From the NCBI RefSeq assembly GCF_004000825.1, contig NZ_BILZ01000050.1, positions 1 through 47,359 on the forward strand: DNA of 47,359 nucleotides. Reading direction: 5' to 3'. The position numbers and the translations under genes were made by a program. Of this stretch, positions 8,194 through 18,130 are shown piece after piece. Every line of letters starts with the position of its first letter. Within the stretch, counting starts at the first letter, position 1. Source of the DNA: Paenibacillus kobensis NBRC 15729. Its GTDB lineage: Bacteria; Bacillota; Bacilli; Paenibacillales; Paenibacillaceae. Below the pieces are notes generated by a model. It was not told the origin of the DNA, did no database searches, and saw only the letters and a program-made list of their open reading frames with translations.

Positions 8194-10962
8194 ATGACAG
8201 CAGCTTATACGCCTATGATGCAGCAATATCTTGCGATCAAGGAGCAAGCGAAGGATGCGTTCTTGCTGTTCCGGCTTGGCGATTTCTATGAAATGTTTTT
8301 TGAAGATGCGGTGCTCGCTTCGCGCGAGCTAGAAATAACGTTGACGGGCCGCGAAGCAGGAGGAGCGGAGCGGGTGCCGATGTGCGGCGTTCCCTACCAT
8401 TCGGCGGACAACTACATTGCTCGTCTGATCGAGAAAGGGTATAAGGTTGCCATCTGCGAGCAAGTAGAAGATCCGTCGGTAGCCAAAGGCGTCGTACGCC
8501 GTGAGATCGTGCGCGTCGTAACGCCGGGTACGGTCATGGAGTCGAAGTCGCTTGCGGACAAAACAAACAACTTCATCGTCGGTGCAGACGTTGATGGCGG
8601 CCGACTCGGTTTTGCCGCGTGTGATTTGTCGACCGGTGAACTGTACGTTACATCGTTCGCATCAGGCAGCGGGCTGGAAGCACTGCTTGATGAGATTAAC
8701 GTATATCACCCGGCAGAGATTGTCGGCAGCGTAGAACTTTTGGAGCAATTAAAGCCTCATGCATCGGGCTGGGCGCGGCCGGTCGTGCTGACTCCTCGCG
8801 AGCCGATGGCACATGAAGGCGTCGCCGAGCAGTTCGGCGACCAGCAGCTGGAAGGGCTGTCCCCTGAACGGCTGCGTGTCATTGCAACTCTCACAGGCTA
8901 TCTAGCTGATACGCAAAAAAGGTCTTTCGGACATGTGCGGACGATCCGCCGTTACGAGCCGAACCAATATATGATTCTTGATCCGTTTACGCGCCGCAAC
9001 CTCGAATTGACCGAGACCGTACGCGACCGGAACAAGAAAGGCTCGCTGCTCTGGCTGCTCGACCGGACGCAGACGTCGATGGGCGCGCGGCTGCTTCGCC
9101 GCTGGGTAGACAAGCCGCTGCTAAGCGTTGCCGCAATCGAAGAGCGGTTGTCGGCAGTAGAATCGCTTCACCGCGATCTAATATTGCGTGATGATACGCG
9201 CCGCGAGCTTGCGGATATCTATGACCTTGAGCGGCTCGTCGGGCGTGTTGCCTTCGGAAGCGCGAACGGCCGCGATCTGAACGCCCTGAAGTCGTCGCTG
9301 CGCCGCGTACCGGCGTTAACCGCCTTGTGCGAAGGAGCAGGGAATGCGACGCTTAGCACGCTGTTCCAAGGAGTTGACAATTGCGCTGATCTAGCGGATT
9401 CAATCGAGACAGTCATCGTTGACGAACCACCGGTATCAGTTCGTGAAGGCGGATTGATCCGTCAAGGCTATGACGAGTATCTCGACCGGCTGCGCGAAGC
9501 AAGTACGGACGGCAAACGTTGGCTGGCGGATCTGGAACGGTCGGAGCGTGAAGCGACCGGCATTAAGTCGCTCAAGATTGGTTATAACAAAGTGTTCGGC
9601 TATTATCTTGAAGTATCGAAAGCCAATCTTGCCGGTTTGCCGGAAGGCCGCTATGAACGAAAGCAGACGCTTGCGAACGCCGAGCGTTTCGTAACGCCGG
9701 AGTTGAAAGAAAAGGAACGGCTTATTCTCGAAGCAGAAGAAAAAATGGTGGACCTCGAATACGAACGGTTCGTCGAGCTTCGTGAGCATCTCGCAAGTCA
9801 GCTTCACCGACTGCAAAAGCTTGCCGAACGTATTGCGATGCTGGATGCGTATCAGTCGCTTGCAACTGTAAGTGCCGAGCGCCGTTTCGTTCGACCGTCT
9901 GTAACAGACGGGTACGACCTCGTCGTAGAAGATGGCCGCCACCCGGTCGTCGAAGCGCTGATGGACGGTGTGCCGTTTATGACGAATGGCACGAAGCTGA
10001 CGAAAGACAGCCAGACGATGCTGCTCATTACCGGTCCGAATATGGCGGGCAAGAGCACCTACATGCGTCAAGTCGCTCTTCTGTGCGTTATGGCGCAGAT
10101 CGGCTGCTTTGTTCCAGCCAAGTCCGCCGTATTGCCGCTCGTGGACCGCATCTTTACGCGGATAGGAGCAGCAGATGATTTGGCAGGCGGTCAGAGTACA
10201 TTTATGGTCGAAATGAAAGATATTCAAGTCATGACCGAGAAAGCAACCGAGAGAAGCTTGGTTATTATTGACGAACTCGGTCGAGGCACCTCGACGAATG
10301 AAGGGATGGCCATCGCGCAAGCGGTCATCGAATATGTGCACGATTCAATCGGAAGCAAGGCGCTCGTGTCCACGCATTTTCACGAACTGTCTCATCTGGA
10401 GCAGTCGCTGTCTCTCTTGTCCAACGCTTGCATGGCCGTGCGTGAGGATGGCGACAACGTAACATTCCTGCGGAAGTTAGTGCCAGGGGCGGCGAGCTCA
10501 AGCTATGGCGTATACTGTGCGAGACTGGCAGGCCTGCCGGATACGATTATCGGCCGGGCGTATGCGCTTCTCGACGAAGATGCCGGTTCTGAACGAAGCG
10601 TCACCGCAAGCTATGTTCAAGCAGCAATCGAGCCTCAGCGTGATTATGTCCGAGAAGCGGCAGCGGCAGCAGCATCCGTAACAGCAGTCGTACAATCAGT
10701 ACTGCCGGAGCCTGCCGAGCAGGAACCTTCCGGGGAGATTGCCGGAGCGGTCGTGCAGTTGTCGATCTTCGGTGACGACGCGGCCAATTCGGCGGCGGAT
10801 GCTTCTTCCCACGCTGCACAGCAGCCGGATCAAGGGAAGCGGAAGCTTACACCGAAGGCGGAAATTGTTGCGGACAAGCTTCGCAAGCTTGATGTGCTGA
10901 ACATGACGCCGATGCAGGCGCTTCAATGGCTGAATGAGATGAAGATGAAAATAACGGAATAA
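8194..10962 (+). CDS. mutS: DNA mismatch repair protein MutS
   Basis: The 922-residue protein has full MutS architecture. The mismatch-binding Phe-x-Glu motif is in 'GDFYEMF' (about residues 29-35), then connector, lever and clamp regions, then the ATPase with Walker A GPNMAGKST (about 613-621) and Walker B 'LVIIDELGRGTST' (about 688-700). A helix-turn-helix dimerisation region follows. An Ala/Glu/Gln-rich linker (about 800-880) precedes a C-terminal tail ('LRKLDVLNMTPMQALQWL') of the type that binds the beta clamp or forms tetramers. The ATG at 8194 follows GGAGGGG by five bases; an upstream in-frame TTG-type start is less likely. MutS recognises mismatches and loads MutL, whose gene follows. 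Confidence 0.98.
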   Translation: MTAAYTPMMQQYLAIKEQAKDAFLLFRLGDFYEMFFEDAVLASRELEITLTGREAGGAERVPMCGVPYHSADNYIARLIEKGYKVAICEQVEDPSVAKGVVRREIVRVVTPGTVMESKSLADKTNNFIVGADVDGGRLGFAACDLSTGELYVTSFASGSGLEALLDEINVYHPAEIVGSVELLEQLKPHASGWARPVVLTPREPMAHEGVAEQFGDQQLEGLSPERLRVIATLTGYLADTQKRSFGHVRTIRRYEPNQYMILDPFTRRNLELTETVRDRNKKGSLLWLLDRTQTSMGARLLRRWVDKPLLSVAAIEERLSAVESLHRDLILRDDTRRELADIYDLERLVGRVAFGSANGRDLNALKSSLRRVPALTALCEGAGNATLSTLFQGVDNCADLADSIETVIVDEPPVSVREGGLIRQGYDEYLDRLREASTDGKRWLADLERSEREATGIKSLKIGYNKVFGYYLEVSKANLAGLPEGRYERKQTLANAERFVTPELKEKERLILEAEEKMVDLEYERFVELREHLASQLHRLQKLAERIAMLDAYQSLATVSAERRFVRPSVTDGYDLVVEDGRHPVVEALMDGVPFMTNGTKLTKDSQTMLLITGPNMAGKSTYMRQVALLCVMAQIGCFVPAKSAVLPLVDRIFTRIGAADDLAGGQSTFMVEMKDIQVMTEKATERSLVIIDELGRGTSTNEGMAIAQAVIEYVHDSIGSKALVSTHFHELSHLEQSLSLLSNACMAVREDGDNVTFLRKLVPGAASSSYGVYCARLAGLPDTIIGRAYALLDEDAGSERSVTASYVQAAIEPQRDYVREAAAAAASVTAVVQSVLPEPAEQEPSGEIAGAVVQLSIFGDDAANSAADASSHAAQQPDQGKRKLTPKAEIVADKLRKLDVLNMTPMQALQWLNEMKMKITE

Positions 10963-11028
10963 CGGATTAATACATCTTGTAAGTCCGGCTATGACCGGTT
11001 CTTGACATACGCGGGAGGAGAAGTGGCG

Positions 11029-13263
11029 ATGGCGTCCATTCGTGTGCTGGATGAGCAGTTGGCGAACCAGATTGCAGCGGGTGAAGTAGTAGAACGGCCG
11101 TCCTCGGTCGTGAAGGAACTTGTCGAAAATGCGGTGGATGCCGGAGCAACGACGATCGATCTGACCATCGAGGAAGGCGGATTGAATCTGATCCGTGTGC
11201 TCGATAATGGTGCTGGCATTCATCCAGAAGAGATCGAGACTGCATTCCAACGGCATGCGACGAGCAAGCTCATTACGAGCGCGGATCTGTTCCGCATCGC
11301 AAGTCTCGGCTTCCGCGGCGAGGCGCTGCCAAGTATCGCGGCCGTATCGCGAGTAGAATGCATTTCCTCGCAGACAACGGACGGTCTTGGTCACAGACTC
11401 GTCATTGAGGGCGGAACAGTGAAGCAACAAGGTCCGGTCAATGCCCCGCAAGGGACGGATATGACCGTTCGCGATTTGTTTTATAATACCCCCGCTCGTT
11501 TAAAGTATATGAAGTCTATCCAGACGGAATTAGGCCATATTAGCGATTATATTAATCGTATTGCTCTGGCACATCCGGGTATCGCTTTCACGCTCAGACA
11601 TAATGGCAATGAGCTGCTGCGGACACCGGGCACCGGCGACCGGCTGCAAGTCATTGCTGCCGTATACGGCACGAGCGCAGCCAAGGCAATGCTCCCGGTA
11701 GAAGGTGAGACGCCAGACTACACGTTAACCGGATATATTTCGAAACCGGAATTGACGAGGGCGAACCGGAATGCGATTACGGTTGTCGTGAACGGCCGCT
11801 ATATACGTAGCTTTCTCGTTAACCAGGCGCTGCTGCAAGGATACCATACGCTGCTGCCGATCAACCGTTTCCCGCTCGTCGCTATTGAAATCGGCATGCA
11901 TCCGTCACTGCTCGATGTCAACGTTCATCCATCGAAGATGGAAGTCCGCTTCAGCAAGGAGCCGGAGCTCCGCGAGCTGATTGAGCAAGCGGTGCGCAAG
12001 GTTCTCGGACGCGACCGTTATATTCCTGAGCCGGCCGCCGGCAAGGAAGGCGAACGGTCAAAGCCGGTGTATGTGCAGGAGCGAATCGCGTTCCACCGGC
12101 CGGAACCGGGATTTCCGCCAACTGATATTCCCCGCAGCGGAAGCGGAATCGTCGCATCGCCGCTTCATTCGGCCAGCGGCACAGCGTCTTCGCAGAGAAC
12201 TCAGGATGACAGCCCTTTGTTCCGTTCTCAGCCGTCCTCCAGCACATCGTTCGGCGGCTTGGGATCGTCGAGAACGCAAGGCTTCGGAACGGGGGCGTCT
12301 TCGTCGGGAGGTTTTGCGAACCGGCGTGACGGAGCTGCGTACAGCGGATTGGGAGAACGCCGCGAGAGCGTCCCGGCTGATGCGACCGAGCGGCTATATG
12401 CGCCGGCACGCGGGCAAAGCATCGGCATTTTGCGAGAATCGACGACGGACGATTCCGATTTCTATGCGCCAGCTCCGCAGGAGTTGGCATCAGATGAAAC
12501 GTCTAACAATTCGTTAGGAGCAGCTGGCAGCTTGCAGGATACAATCGCCAGCGGCATGGACGCTGAGCTATCTGTACCATGGCCGACGGACGACGATGCG
12601 AGCAGAGAAAATGCTGCGGCCCATGCTGATGTTCAACCTGCGCCGCCTGCAGTCTGCCGTGATCCCGACACCCCTCCGTTCCCGGAGTTGTCGTGGATTG
12701 GACAGCTGCACGGTACTTATTTAGTTGCACAGAGTGAAGGCGGCTTGTATATGATCGATCAGCATGCCGCGCATGAGCGCATTCATTATGAATATTATGT
12801 CGAGAAATTCGGCCGCCCGCAGCAAGCGTCGCAGCAGTTGCTCGTGCCGATTACGCTCGAAATGACGGCTGGCGATGCCGTTCAATTAAAGGACAAGCTG
12901 CCTCTGCTTGCCGAGGTCGGACTTGAATTGGAACCGTTCGGTATGAACACGTTTCTCGTTCGGTCCCATCCGGAATGGCTGCCTAAAGGCGACGAGCAGT
13001 CGATCATTGAGGAGATGATCGAGTGGGTGCTTCAGGAGAAACGCGGTGTCGATATCCAGAAGCTTCGGGAGAAATCGGCGATTATGTGTTCCTGCAAAGC
13101 TTCCATCAAGGCGAACCAACGTCTCAGCAGGGAAGAGGGAGAGGCGCTCCTTGACCGGTTGGGCGCTTGCATTCAGCCCTATACTTGTCCGCACGGACGG
13201 CCGATCGTCGTGCATATTTCAACCTATCAATTGGAAAAAATGTTCAAACGGGTGATGTCATGA
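11029..13263 (+). CDS. mutL: DNA mismatch repair endonuclease MutL
   Basis: The 744-residue protein starts MASIRVLDEQLANQIAAGEV. The N-terminal GHKL ATPase shows 'KELVENAVDAGAT', 'DNGAGI' and 'SLGFRGEALPSI'. A long Ser/Gly/Arg-rich linker spans about residues 340-540. The C-terminal domain carries the metal-binding endonuclease motif in DQHAAHERIHYE (about residue 578), plus 'CSCKASIKANQ' and 'CPHGRP', which mark nicking-type MutL proteins found in bacteria without MutH. GGGAGGAG precedes the ATG by eight bases. A TTG at 11002 is in frame but has no ribosome-binding site. It ends with an ATGA overlap into the next gene. Confidence 0.98.
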   Translation: MASIRVLDEQLANQIAAGEVVERPSSVVKELVENAVDAGATTIDLTIEEGGLNLIRVLDNGAGIHPEEIETAFQRHATSKLITSADLFRIASLGFRGEALPSIAAVSRVECISSQTTDGLGHRLVIEGGTVKQQGPVNAPQGTDMTVRDLFYNTPARLKYMKSIQTELGHISDYINRIALAHPGIAFTLRHNGNELLRTPGTGDRLQVIAAVYGTSAAKAMLPVEGETPDYTLTGYISKPELTRANRNAITVVVNGRYIRSFLVNQALLQGYHTLLPINRFPLVAIEIGMHPSLLDVNVHPSKMEVRFSKEPELRELIEQAVRKVLGRDRYIPEPAAGKEGERSKPVYVQERIAFHRPEPGFPPTDIPRSGSGIVASPLHSASGTASSQRTQDDSPLFRSQPSSSTSFGGLGSSRTQGFGTGASSSGGFANRRDGAAYSGLGERRESVPADATERLYAPARGQSIGILRESTTDDSDFYAPAPQELASDETSNNSLGAAGSLQDTIASGMDAELSVPWPTDDDASRENAAAHADVQPAPPAVCRDPDTPPFPELSWIGQLHGTYLVAQSEGGLYMIDQHAAHERIHYEYYVEKFGRPQQASQQLLVPITLEMTAGDAVQLKDKLPLLAEVGLELEPFGMNTFLVRSHPEWLPKGDEQSIIEEMIEWVLQEKRGVDIQKLREKSAIMCSCKASIKANQRLSREEGEALLDRLGACIQPYTCPHGRPIVVHISTYQLEKMFKRVMS

Positions 13264-14054
13264 TCATTACAACGGCAGCGAAGCCGTCAGAAGCGTCGCT
13301 TGCGAAAGCGAAGCAGCTTGCGGAGGAGCTGTCCGGCAGGTTGACGCTGCGGCGGGGCCAGACGCTTAACCAGCTGATGGCAGCGGGCAGCGACGACCGG
13401 CTGTTGGTCGTCTTAGAGAATGAAATTCGATTTTATGAAGGTTCGACAGATCAGCATCCTCTTTATTATCATCCCAGCATGGCATTCGTGCGGGCCAAGC
13501 GGCTGTTAGACGGGGATAAAGATCCGATGATCACATTATCAGGCTGCGAGCCTGGTGATCAGGTTATCGACTGCACAACAGGTTTTGCAGCGGATGCGCT
13601 CGTATTCTCCATCGCGGTTGGCCGTGAGGGAGCGGTAACGGCACTTGAAAGCGAACCGGTGCTCCACACGGTTATCCGGGAAGGGCTGCATCAGTATCAG
13701 TCCGGCTTGGCTGCAGTGGATGAGGCAATGCGGCGGATCGAGACGAAACTTGCGAATCACACCGCGTATTTGGCTGGATTGCCTGATAAATGTGCCGATA
13801 TCGTTTACTTTGATCCGATGTTCGAAGAAGCGATCGAGGAATCGAGCGCAATCAGCCCGTTGCGGGCACTGGCGAACTATGGCCGGCTGTCCGATGAGGC
13901 CGTTCGTCAAGCCGTCAGAGTTGCACGCAAATGTGTGATGCTGAAGGAGCAAAAAGGCAGCGGCGAGTTCGAGCGGCTCGGCTTTACGCGCTGCCATACG
14001 AAGAAAACATCGAAAATTACGTACGGAGTGATAGCCGTTGACGCAGCACGTTAA
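13260..14054 (+). CDS. RsmJ-like class I SAM-dependent methyltransferase
   Basis: This 264-residue protein overlaps mutL by four bases (ATGA), pointing to translational coupling. It has the SAM-binding core 'GDQVIDCTTGFAADALVFS' (about residue 100), an acidic loop 'VTALESEP', and the catalytic-region motif YFDPMFEE (about residue 183). The order of motifs, including DPMF, resembles RsmJ, which methylates G1516 of 16S rRNA in Escherichia coli. In Firmicutes such proteins are usually left as uncharacterised class I methyltransferases, so the substrate remains open. It lies between mutL and miaA, suggesting a link to RNA modification. Confidence 0.8.
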   Translation: MIITTAAKPSEASLAKAKQLAEELSGRLTLRRGQTLNQLMAAGSDDRLLVVLENEIRFYEGSTDQHPLYYHPSMAFVRAKRLLDGDKDPMITLSGCEPGDQVIDCTTGFAADALVFSIAVGREGAVTALESEPVLHTVIREGLHQYQSGLAAVDEAMRRIETKLANHTAYLAGLPDKCADIVYFDPMFEEAIEESSAISPLRALANYGRLSDEAVRQAVRVARKCVMLKEQKGSGEFERLGFTRCHTKKTSKITYGVIAVDAAR

Positions 14055-15081
14055 TCAAGCGGAACTGAGTCCAATCTCCGCATCCGGGAAGCCGAGACTG
14101 CTCGTGCTGATCGGCCCGACAGCAGTCGGTAAAACCCAGCTGAGTCTGGACATCGCGAACGCGTATAATTGCGAAATTATTTCGGGCGATTCAATGCAGG
14201 TCTATCGGGGTATGGATATTGGTACGGCCAAAATCATGCCAGACGAACGCCAGGGGATTCCGCATCATTTGATCGATATCCGCAATCCGGAAGAGCCCTA
14301 TTCGACCGCCGATTTTCAAGAGGATTGCCGCCGACTAATTGCCGACATTACGTCCAGGGGCAAAATCCCGTTCATCGTAGGCGGCACCGGCCTTTATATC
14401 GAATCGGTATGTTATGCCTATGAGTTCGCGGACCGCGGTTCCGATCCCGAGTACCGGCTTTCGCTTGAGCAGTACGCGGATGAACAGGGAGCGGAGGCGC
14501 TTCATGCGCTATTGGTGAAGGTTGATGAAGATTCTGCCGCACGGCTTCATCCGAACGACCGTCGCCGTATTATCCGCGCACTGGAGATCTATAAGCTGAC
14601 CGGAGAGAGGATGTCGGAGCAGCTTGGCCGTCAGACGAAGACCTCTCCTTATGATCTATGTATAATAGGTCTCAATATGGAGCGTCAGAAACTGTACGAG
14701 AGAATTAATGAAAGAATCGAACTCATGATGGAGCAAGGATTGGAAGAAGAGGCACGAGTCATCATCGAATCCGGATTGCCTCATGATGCCGTATCTATGC
14801 AGGGACTAGGCTATAAGGAGTTTGTGCCCTACTTTGCAGGGGAATGCACGCTTCCCGAAGCGGTAGAGACGCTCAAACGCGACACGAGACGGTTCGCGAA
14901 GCGGCAGCTGTCGTGGTTCCGGCATATGAAAGATATTGACTGGGTCGAGGCGGATGAAAATTTTCACAACAAATTAGCGGCGGTTCATGCTATAATAGCA
15001 GGAAAGTTCGCGATAGGTCTTGAATATAATTCTAATCAATCTTTTTCGACGGGGGTATCGGCCAATGAACAAAACCATTAA
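14038..15081 (+). CDS. miaA: tRNA dimethylallyltransferase MiaA
   Basis: The 347-residue protein has the P-loop '[17 protein letters not shown]' (about residues 23-39), the substrate motif '[20 protein letters not shown]', 'GIPHHLIDI', '[12 protein letters not shown]' and '[15 protein letters not shown]'. It attaches a dimethylallyl group from DMAPP to A37 of tRNAs reading codons that begin with U. The start is a TTG with GGAG ten bases upstream, and no in-frame ATG precedes the P-loop. The gene overlaps the methyltransferase by 17 bases and hfq by 17 bases, so this is a tightly packed operon. The miaA-hfq order is widely conserved. Confidence 0.97.
   Translation: MTQHVNQAELSPISASGKPRLLVLIGPTAVGKTQLSLDIANAYNCEIISGDSMQVYRGMDIGTAKIMPDERQGIPHHLIDIRNPEEPYSTADFQEDCRRLIADITSRGKIPFIVGGTGLYIESVCYAYEFADRGSDPEYRLSLEQYADEQGAEALHALLVKVDEDSAARLHPNDRRRIIRALEIYKLTGERMSEQLGRQTKTSPYDLCIIGLNMERQKLYERINERIELMMEQGLEEEARVIIESGLPHDAVSMQGLGYKEFVPYFAGECTLPEAVETLKRDTRRFAKRQLSWFRHMKDIDWVEADENFHNKLAAVHAIIAGKFAIGLEYNSNQSFSTGVSANEQNH
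14988..14996 (+). promoter_or_regulatory. Extended -10 promoter for hfq inside miaA
   Basis: TGCTATAAT (TGN plus perfect TATAAT) lies within miaA, 69 bases before the hfq ATG. No good -35 is seen. It would allow hfq expression independent of the mutS operon. Confidence 0.45.
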
Positions 15082-15304
15082 CATTCAGGATACGTTTTTG
15101 AACCAGCTGCGTAAAGACAGCGTCCCGGTCACAGTCTACTTGACCAATGGCTTCCAAATTCGTGGCGTCATTAAGGCATTCGACAATTTCACGATCGTAA
15201 TTGATAGCGAAGGAAGACAGCAAATGGTTTACAAGCATGCCATCTCGACCTTTACGCCACAGCGCAACGTATCTTTGATGCAGGATCATTCGAACGATCA
15301 CTAA
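15065..15304 (+). CDS. hfq: RNA chaperone Hfq
   Basis: The 79-residue protein has an N-terminal '[13 protein letters not shown]', Sm1 region '[23 protein letters not shown]' and Sm2 motif 'YKHAIST', the full Hfq signature. Hfq forms hexameric rings that bind U-rich and A-rich RNA; its role in Firmicutes is narrower than in enteric bacteria. The ATG at 15065 follows a G-rich ribosome-binding site (GGGGGT) by eight bases and lies inside the end of miaA. The C-terminus is short, as is usual for Gram-positive Hfq. Confidence 0.97.
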   Translation: MNKTINIQDTFLNQLRKDSVPVTVYLTNGFQIRGVIKAFDNFTIVIDSEGRQQMVYKHAISTFTPQRNVSLMQDHSNDH

Positions 15305-15374
15305 TACGCGCTGCAGCTTGCGATTGAAACCTTCGGCCGACCCGGTTCGTCTATTTGAATAGCGGATAATTGCG

Positions 15375-15405
15375 ACAACCCGCTCTCTGAGTGGGTTGTT
15401 CTTTT
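15375..15405 (+). terminator. Terminator after hfq
   Basis: An 11-base-pair stem (ACAACCC..GGGTTGT extended by GCTC/GAGT) with a three-base TCT loop is followed by TCTTTTC. It closes the mutS-mutL-miaA-hfq transcription unit. Confidence 0.85.
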
Positions 15406-15460
15406 CATTCGCGGGTAAAGATAGACGTAGAGACAGATCGTACAGGAGGGAGTCGTCATC

Positions 15461-18061
15461 ATGACGGAGCAACCACGAAGTAGAAACGATAGAACGACAA
15501 CAAGAAAGTCCACAAGAAAGTCAGGCAAGAAGAGACGGCTTTCGCCGAAGAAGCTGTTTATCATTTTATTCTTCTCGGCAGCGATAGCAGTTGTATGCGG
15601 CATCATCGGATATTTGTTCATCATACTGAACGGTGAGAGAATACTAACGGCGAATCAGGATAAGCTCATTCTTCCGGAAGCATCGCATGTGTACGATGCT
15701 AATAACAATGAAATCGCATCCTTATATAATGCGAACGTCGCTCGCGAGAACATTAGCCTCGACGAAATTCCGGAGTTGCAGCGCCAAGCATTCATTGCGA
15801 CAGAGGATCAGCGCTTCTACCAGCACTCGGGCATCGATTACTTCTCGCTCGGCCGTGCGGCTGTGAAAGACGTCATCGCCCGAAGCAAAGTGGAGGGCGG
15901 CAGTACGATTACACAACAGCTGGCGAAGAACATATTCTTGACAGCTGATAAGACGTTCTTCCGCAAAGCGACGGAAGCATCGATCGCCATTGCGCTCGAG
16001 AACAATAAGACGAAGGATGAAATTCTCGAAATGTACCTGAACCGGATTCCTTTCGGCAAAGGCACCTATGGCATTAAGCAGGCATCGGAATATTACTTCG
16101 GCAAGGAACCGAAGGATTTGGAACTGTGGCAGATGGCGACACTCGCAGGCATTCCGAAAGCTCCAACGCGTTTAAACCCGATCAACGATCCGGAAGCTTC
16201 GCAAGCTCGCCGTGAGGTCGTGCTGAAGCTGATGTTCGATCAAGGGTACATTACGGCGGAGCAGAAGGAAGAGGCAGTGAACGCTGAGTATGATCCTGCA
16301 ATGTCCAACGAGAAAGCAAATCCGCAGCTCTATCCGGCTTTCGTTGATTACGTCATCGATGAAGCGGTCGAGCAGAGCGGCATTAGCGAGGAAGAATTGC
16401 GGATCGGCGGCTACAAAATCTATACGACGCTTAATCCGACCGCACAAAAATCGGTGGAGAAACAATTCGCTGATGATGCAAACTTTGAGCAAAGTCCTGA
16501 CGATATAAAGGTACAGGGATCCATGATTATTATGGATCATCGCAACGGCGAGATTCAGGCTATCGCGGGTGGGCGCGATTACCAGAAAAAAACGTGGAAC
16601 CGGGTGACGAAGTCTAGACAGCCGGGCTCGTCATTCAAGCCGATTTCCGCGTATGGTCCTGCGCTCGAGTCTGGCAAATTCACGCCGAACTCAACCCTGA
16701 GGGACGATAAGCAATGTTTCGGTAACTATTGTCCGTCTGATTCCAATAAGTCGAAATATATCGGGCCTGTTAGTATGAAACAGGCGATTAAGGAATCGCG
16801 CAACCTGCCAGCGGTCTGGCTTCTCGATCAGATCGGCGTTGACAAAGGGCTCGATTTTGCGAAGAAGCTCGGATTCAACCTTAGCAAGGACGACCGCAAT
16901 CTGGCCATTGCGCTAGGCGGTCTGACGAAAGGTGTCTCACCGCTTCAGATGGCAACAGCATACAGCGTGTTCGCCAACGACGGCAAGAGCGTCGACGCGC
17001 ACTCGGTGAAGCGTATCGATAACCGGAACGATGATCCGGTGTATACGTACCATGCACCGCGAGCGAAGCAGTTGATCAAGGAGTCGACAGCGGCGGGATT
17101 GACAGAGATCATGCAAGGCGTAACCGAGCCGGGCGGTACGGGTACGAGAGCGAAGCTCGACCGTCCTGTCGCCGGCAAGACTGGCACGACGCAGCACGGT
17201 TTTAAAGATCTGAAATCGAGCGCCAACCGGGACGTCTGGTTCGTCGGGTACACGCCTGAATGGACAGCCGCAGTCTGGATGGGTTACGATAAGACGGACA
17301 AACAACATTTGCTGAAGAACAGCAGCGGTCAAGCAGCAGCCATGTTCGGTAAGGTCATGTCGGAAGCGATGAAGAACGTGCCGCGAGGAAGCTTCGGTAA
17401 GGCGCCGGTTCAGGAAGAGCCGGAGCAAACCGTTGCGGAACCGAAGCAAGTATCGGGTCTGTCCGTCAATTACGACGCGAATACGCATATCGCGAAGCTT
17501 AGCTGGCAGCCGGTCGAAGGCGATGCGATCACATACCGGCTCTACCGCAAAGAGACAAGCGAAGCTGAATTCAGTCGTTTGCTCGATTCTGCAGCGGGAT
17601 CTACTGCTGAGGATATGAGCGTCGCGCCTGGCTTGTCGTATCAATACTATGTAACGGCCTATAACGCAGAGGCGAATCTCGAGAGCCGGCCATCTGCTGC
17701 AGTTGCTCTCGTCGTACCACCGGAAGAGCTTGAGCCGCAGCCGCCAGTAGAACAACCGACACCGCCAGATACGACCGTGCCGGAAGGCGAAGTAACACCG
17801 CCGGAAGGCGGAGGGACGATTCCGGATACCGGGAACGGAACCGGAACCGGCAACGGTACGAATAATGGCGGCGGGAATAACGGCAACGGCACAGGTAACG
17901 GCAGCGGGCAAGGAGACGGCACTGTTCCTGGCGGTACAACCCCAGACGGAACCGTAAGCGGCGGAACGCCAGCCGACGGCAGCCAGTCTCCATCAACGAA
18001 CAATTCGTCTGGAGCCGGATCAAATCCTATCGTGCCGGATGTTGTTGTGCCAGCTCCGTAA
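15461..18061 (+). CDS. Class A penicillin-binding protein (PBP1A type)
   Basis: The 866-residue bifunctional peptidoglycan synthase has a very basic cytoplasmic start and one transmembrane helix (about residues 33-55). A glycosyltransferase domain follows ('EDQRFYQHSGIDY', 'EGGSTITQQLAKN'), then a transpeptidase with SxxK in 'PGSSFKP' (Ser about 390), SRN in 'KESRNLPAV' and KTGT in 'VAGKTGTTQ' (about 570). After the catalytic domain there is a fibronectin type III-like segment (about 665-750). A disordered outer tail rich in Pro, Gly, Asn and Thr occupies the last 110 residues. The tail may reach through or bind the wall (inference). AGGAGGGAG precedes the ATG by about ten bases. Confidence 0.95.
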   Translation: MTEQPRSRNDRTTTRKSTRKSGKKRRLSPKKLFIILFFSAAIAVVCGIIGYLFIILNGERILTANQDKLILPEASHVYDANNNEIASLYNANVARENISLDEIPELQRQAFIATEDQRFYQHSGIDYFSLGRAAVKDVIARSKVEGGSTITQQLAKNIFLTADKTFFRKATEASIAIALENNKTKDEILEMYLNRIPFGKGTYGIKQASEYYFGKEPKDLELWQMATLAGIPKAPTRLNPINDPEASQARREVVLKLMFDQGYITAEQKEEAVNAEYDPAMSNEKANPQLYPAFVDYVIDEAVEQSGISEEELRIGGYKIYTTLNPTAQKSVEKQFADDANFEQSPDDIKVQGSMIIMDHRNGEIQAIAGGRDYQKKTWNRVTKSRQPGSSFKPISAYGPALESGKFTPNSTLRDDKQCFGNYCPSDSNKSKYIGPVSMKQAIKESRNLPAVWLLDQIGVDKGLDFAKKLGFNLSKDDRNLAIALGGLTKGVSPLQMATAYSVFANDGKSVDAHSVKRIDNRNDDPVYTYHAPRAKQLIKESTAAGLTEIMQGVTEPGGTGTRAKLDRPVAGKTGTTQHGFKDLKSSANRDVWFVGYTPEWTAAVWMGYDKTDKQHLLKNSSGQAAAMFGKVMSEAMKNVPRGSFGKAPVQEEPEQTVAEPKQVSGLSVNYDANTHIAKLSWQPVEGDAITYRLYRKETSEAEFSRLLDSAAGSTAEDMSVAPGLSYQYYVTAYNAEANLESRPSAAVALVVPPEELEPQPPVEQPTPPDTTVPEGEVTPPEGGGTIPDTGNGTGTGNGTNNGGGNNGNGTGNGSGQGDGTVPGGTTPDGTVSGGTPADGSQSPSTNNSSGAGSNPIVPDVVVPAP

Positions 18062-18130
18062 GGCTAATGCTGCTTGTTGCACGAATGCTTGATCGCTAGG
18101 CTGAATTTGAAGAGAAGCGAGGAACTTCGA

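Noticed and set aside
7926-8291. A 121-codon forward frame overlapping the mutS start
   Set aside because: It covers the repeat cluster and mutS promoter and conflicts with the well-supported MutS start.
9436-10341. A 301-codon reverse-strand frame opposite mutS
   Set aside because: It is antisense to conserved MutS ATPase coding sequence and carries no recognisable domain.
16937-17911. A 324-codon reverse-strand frame opposite the PBP gene
   Set aside because: Its composition (Arg, Cys and Leu runs) is typical of an antisense reading and it has no start signals.
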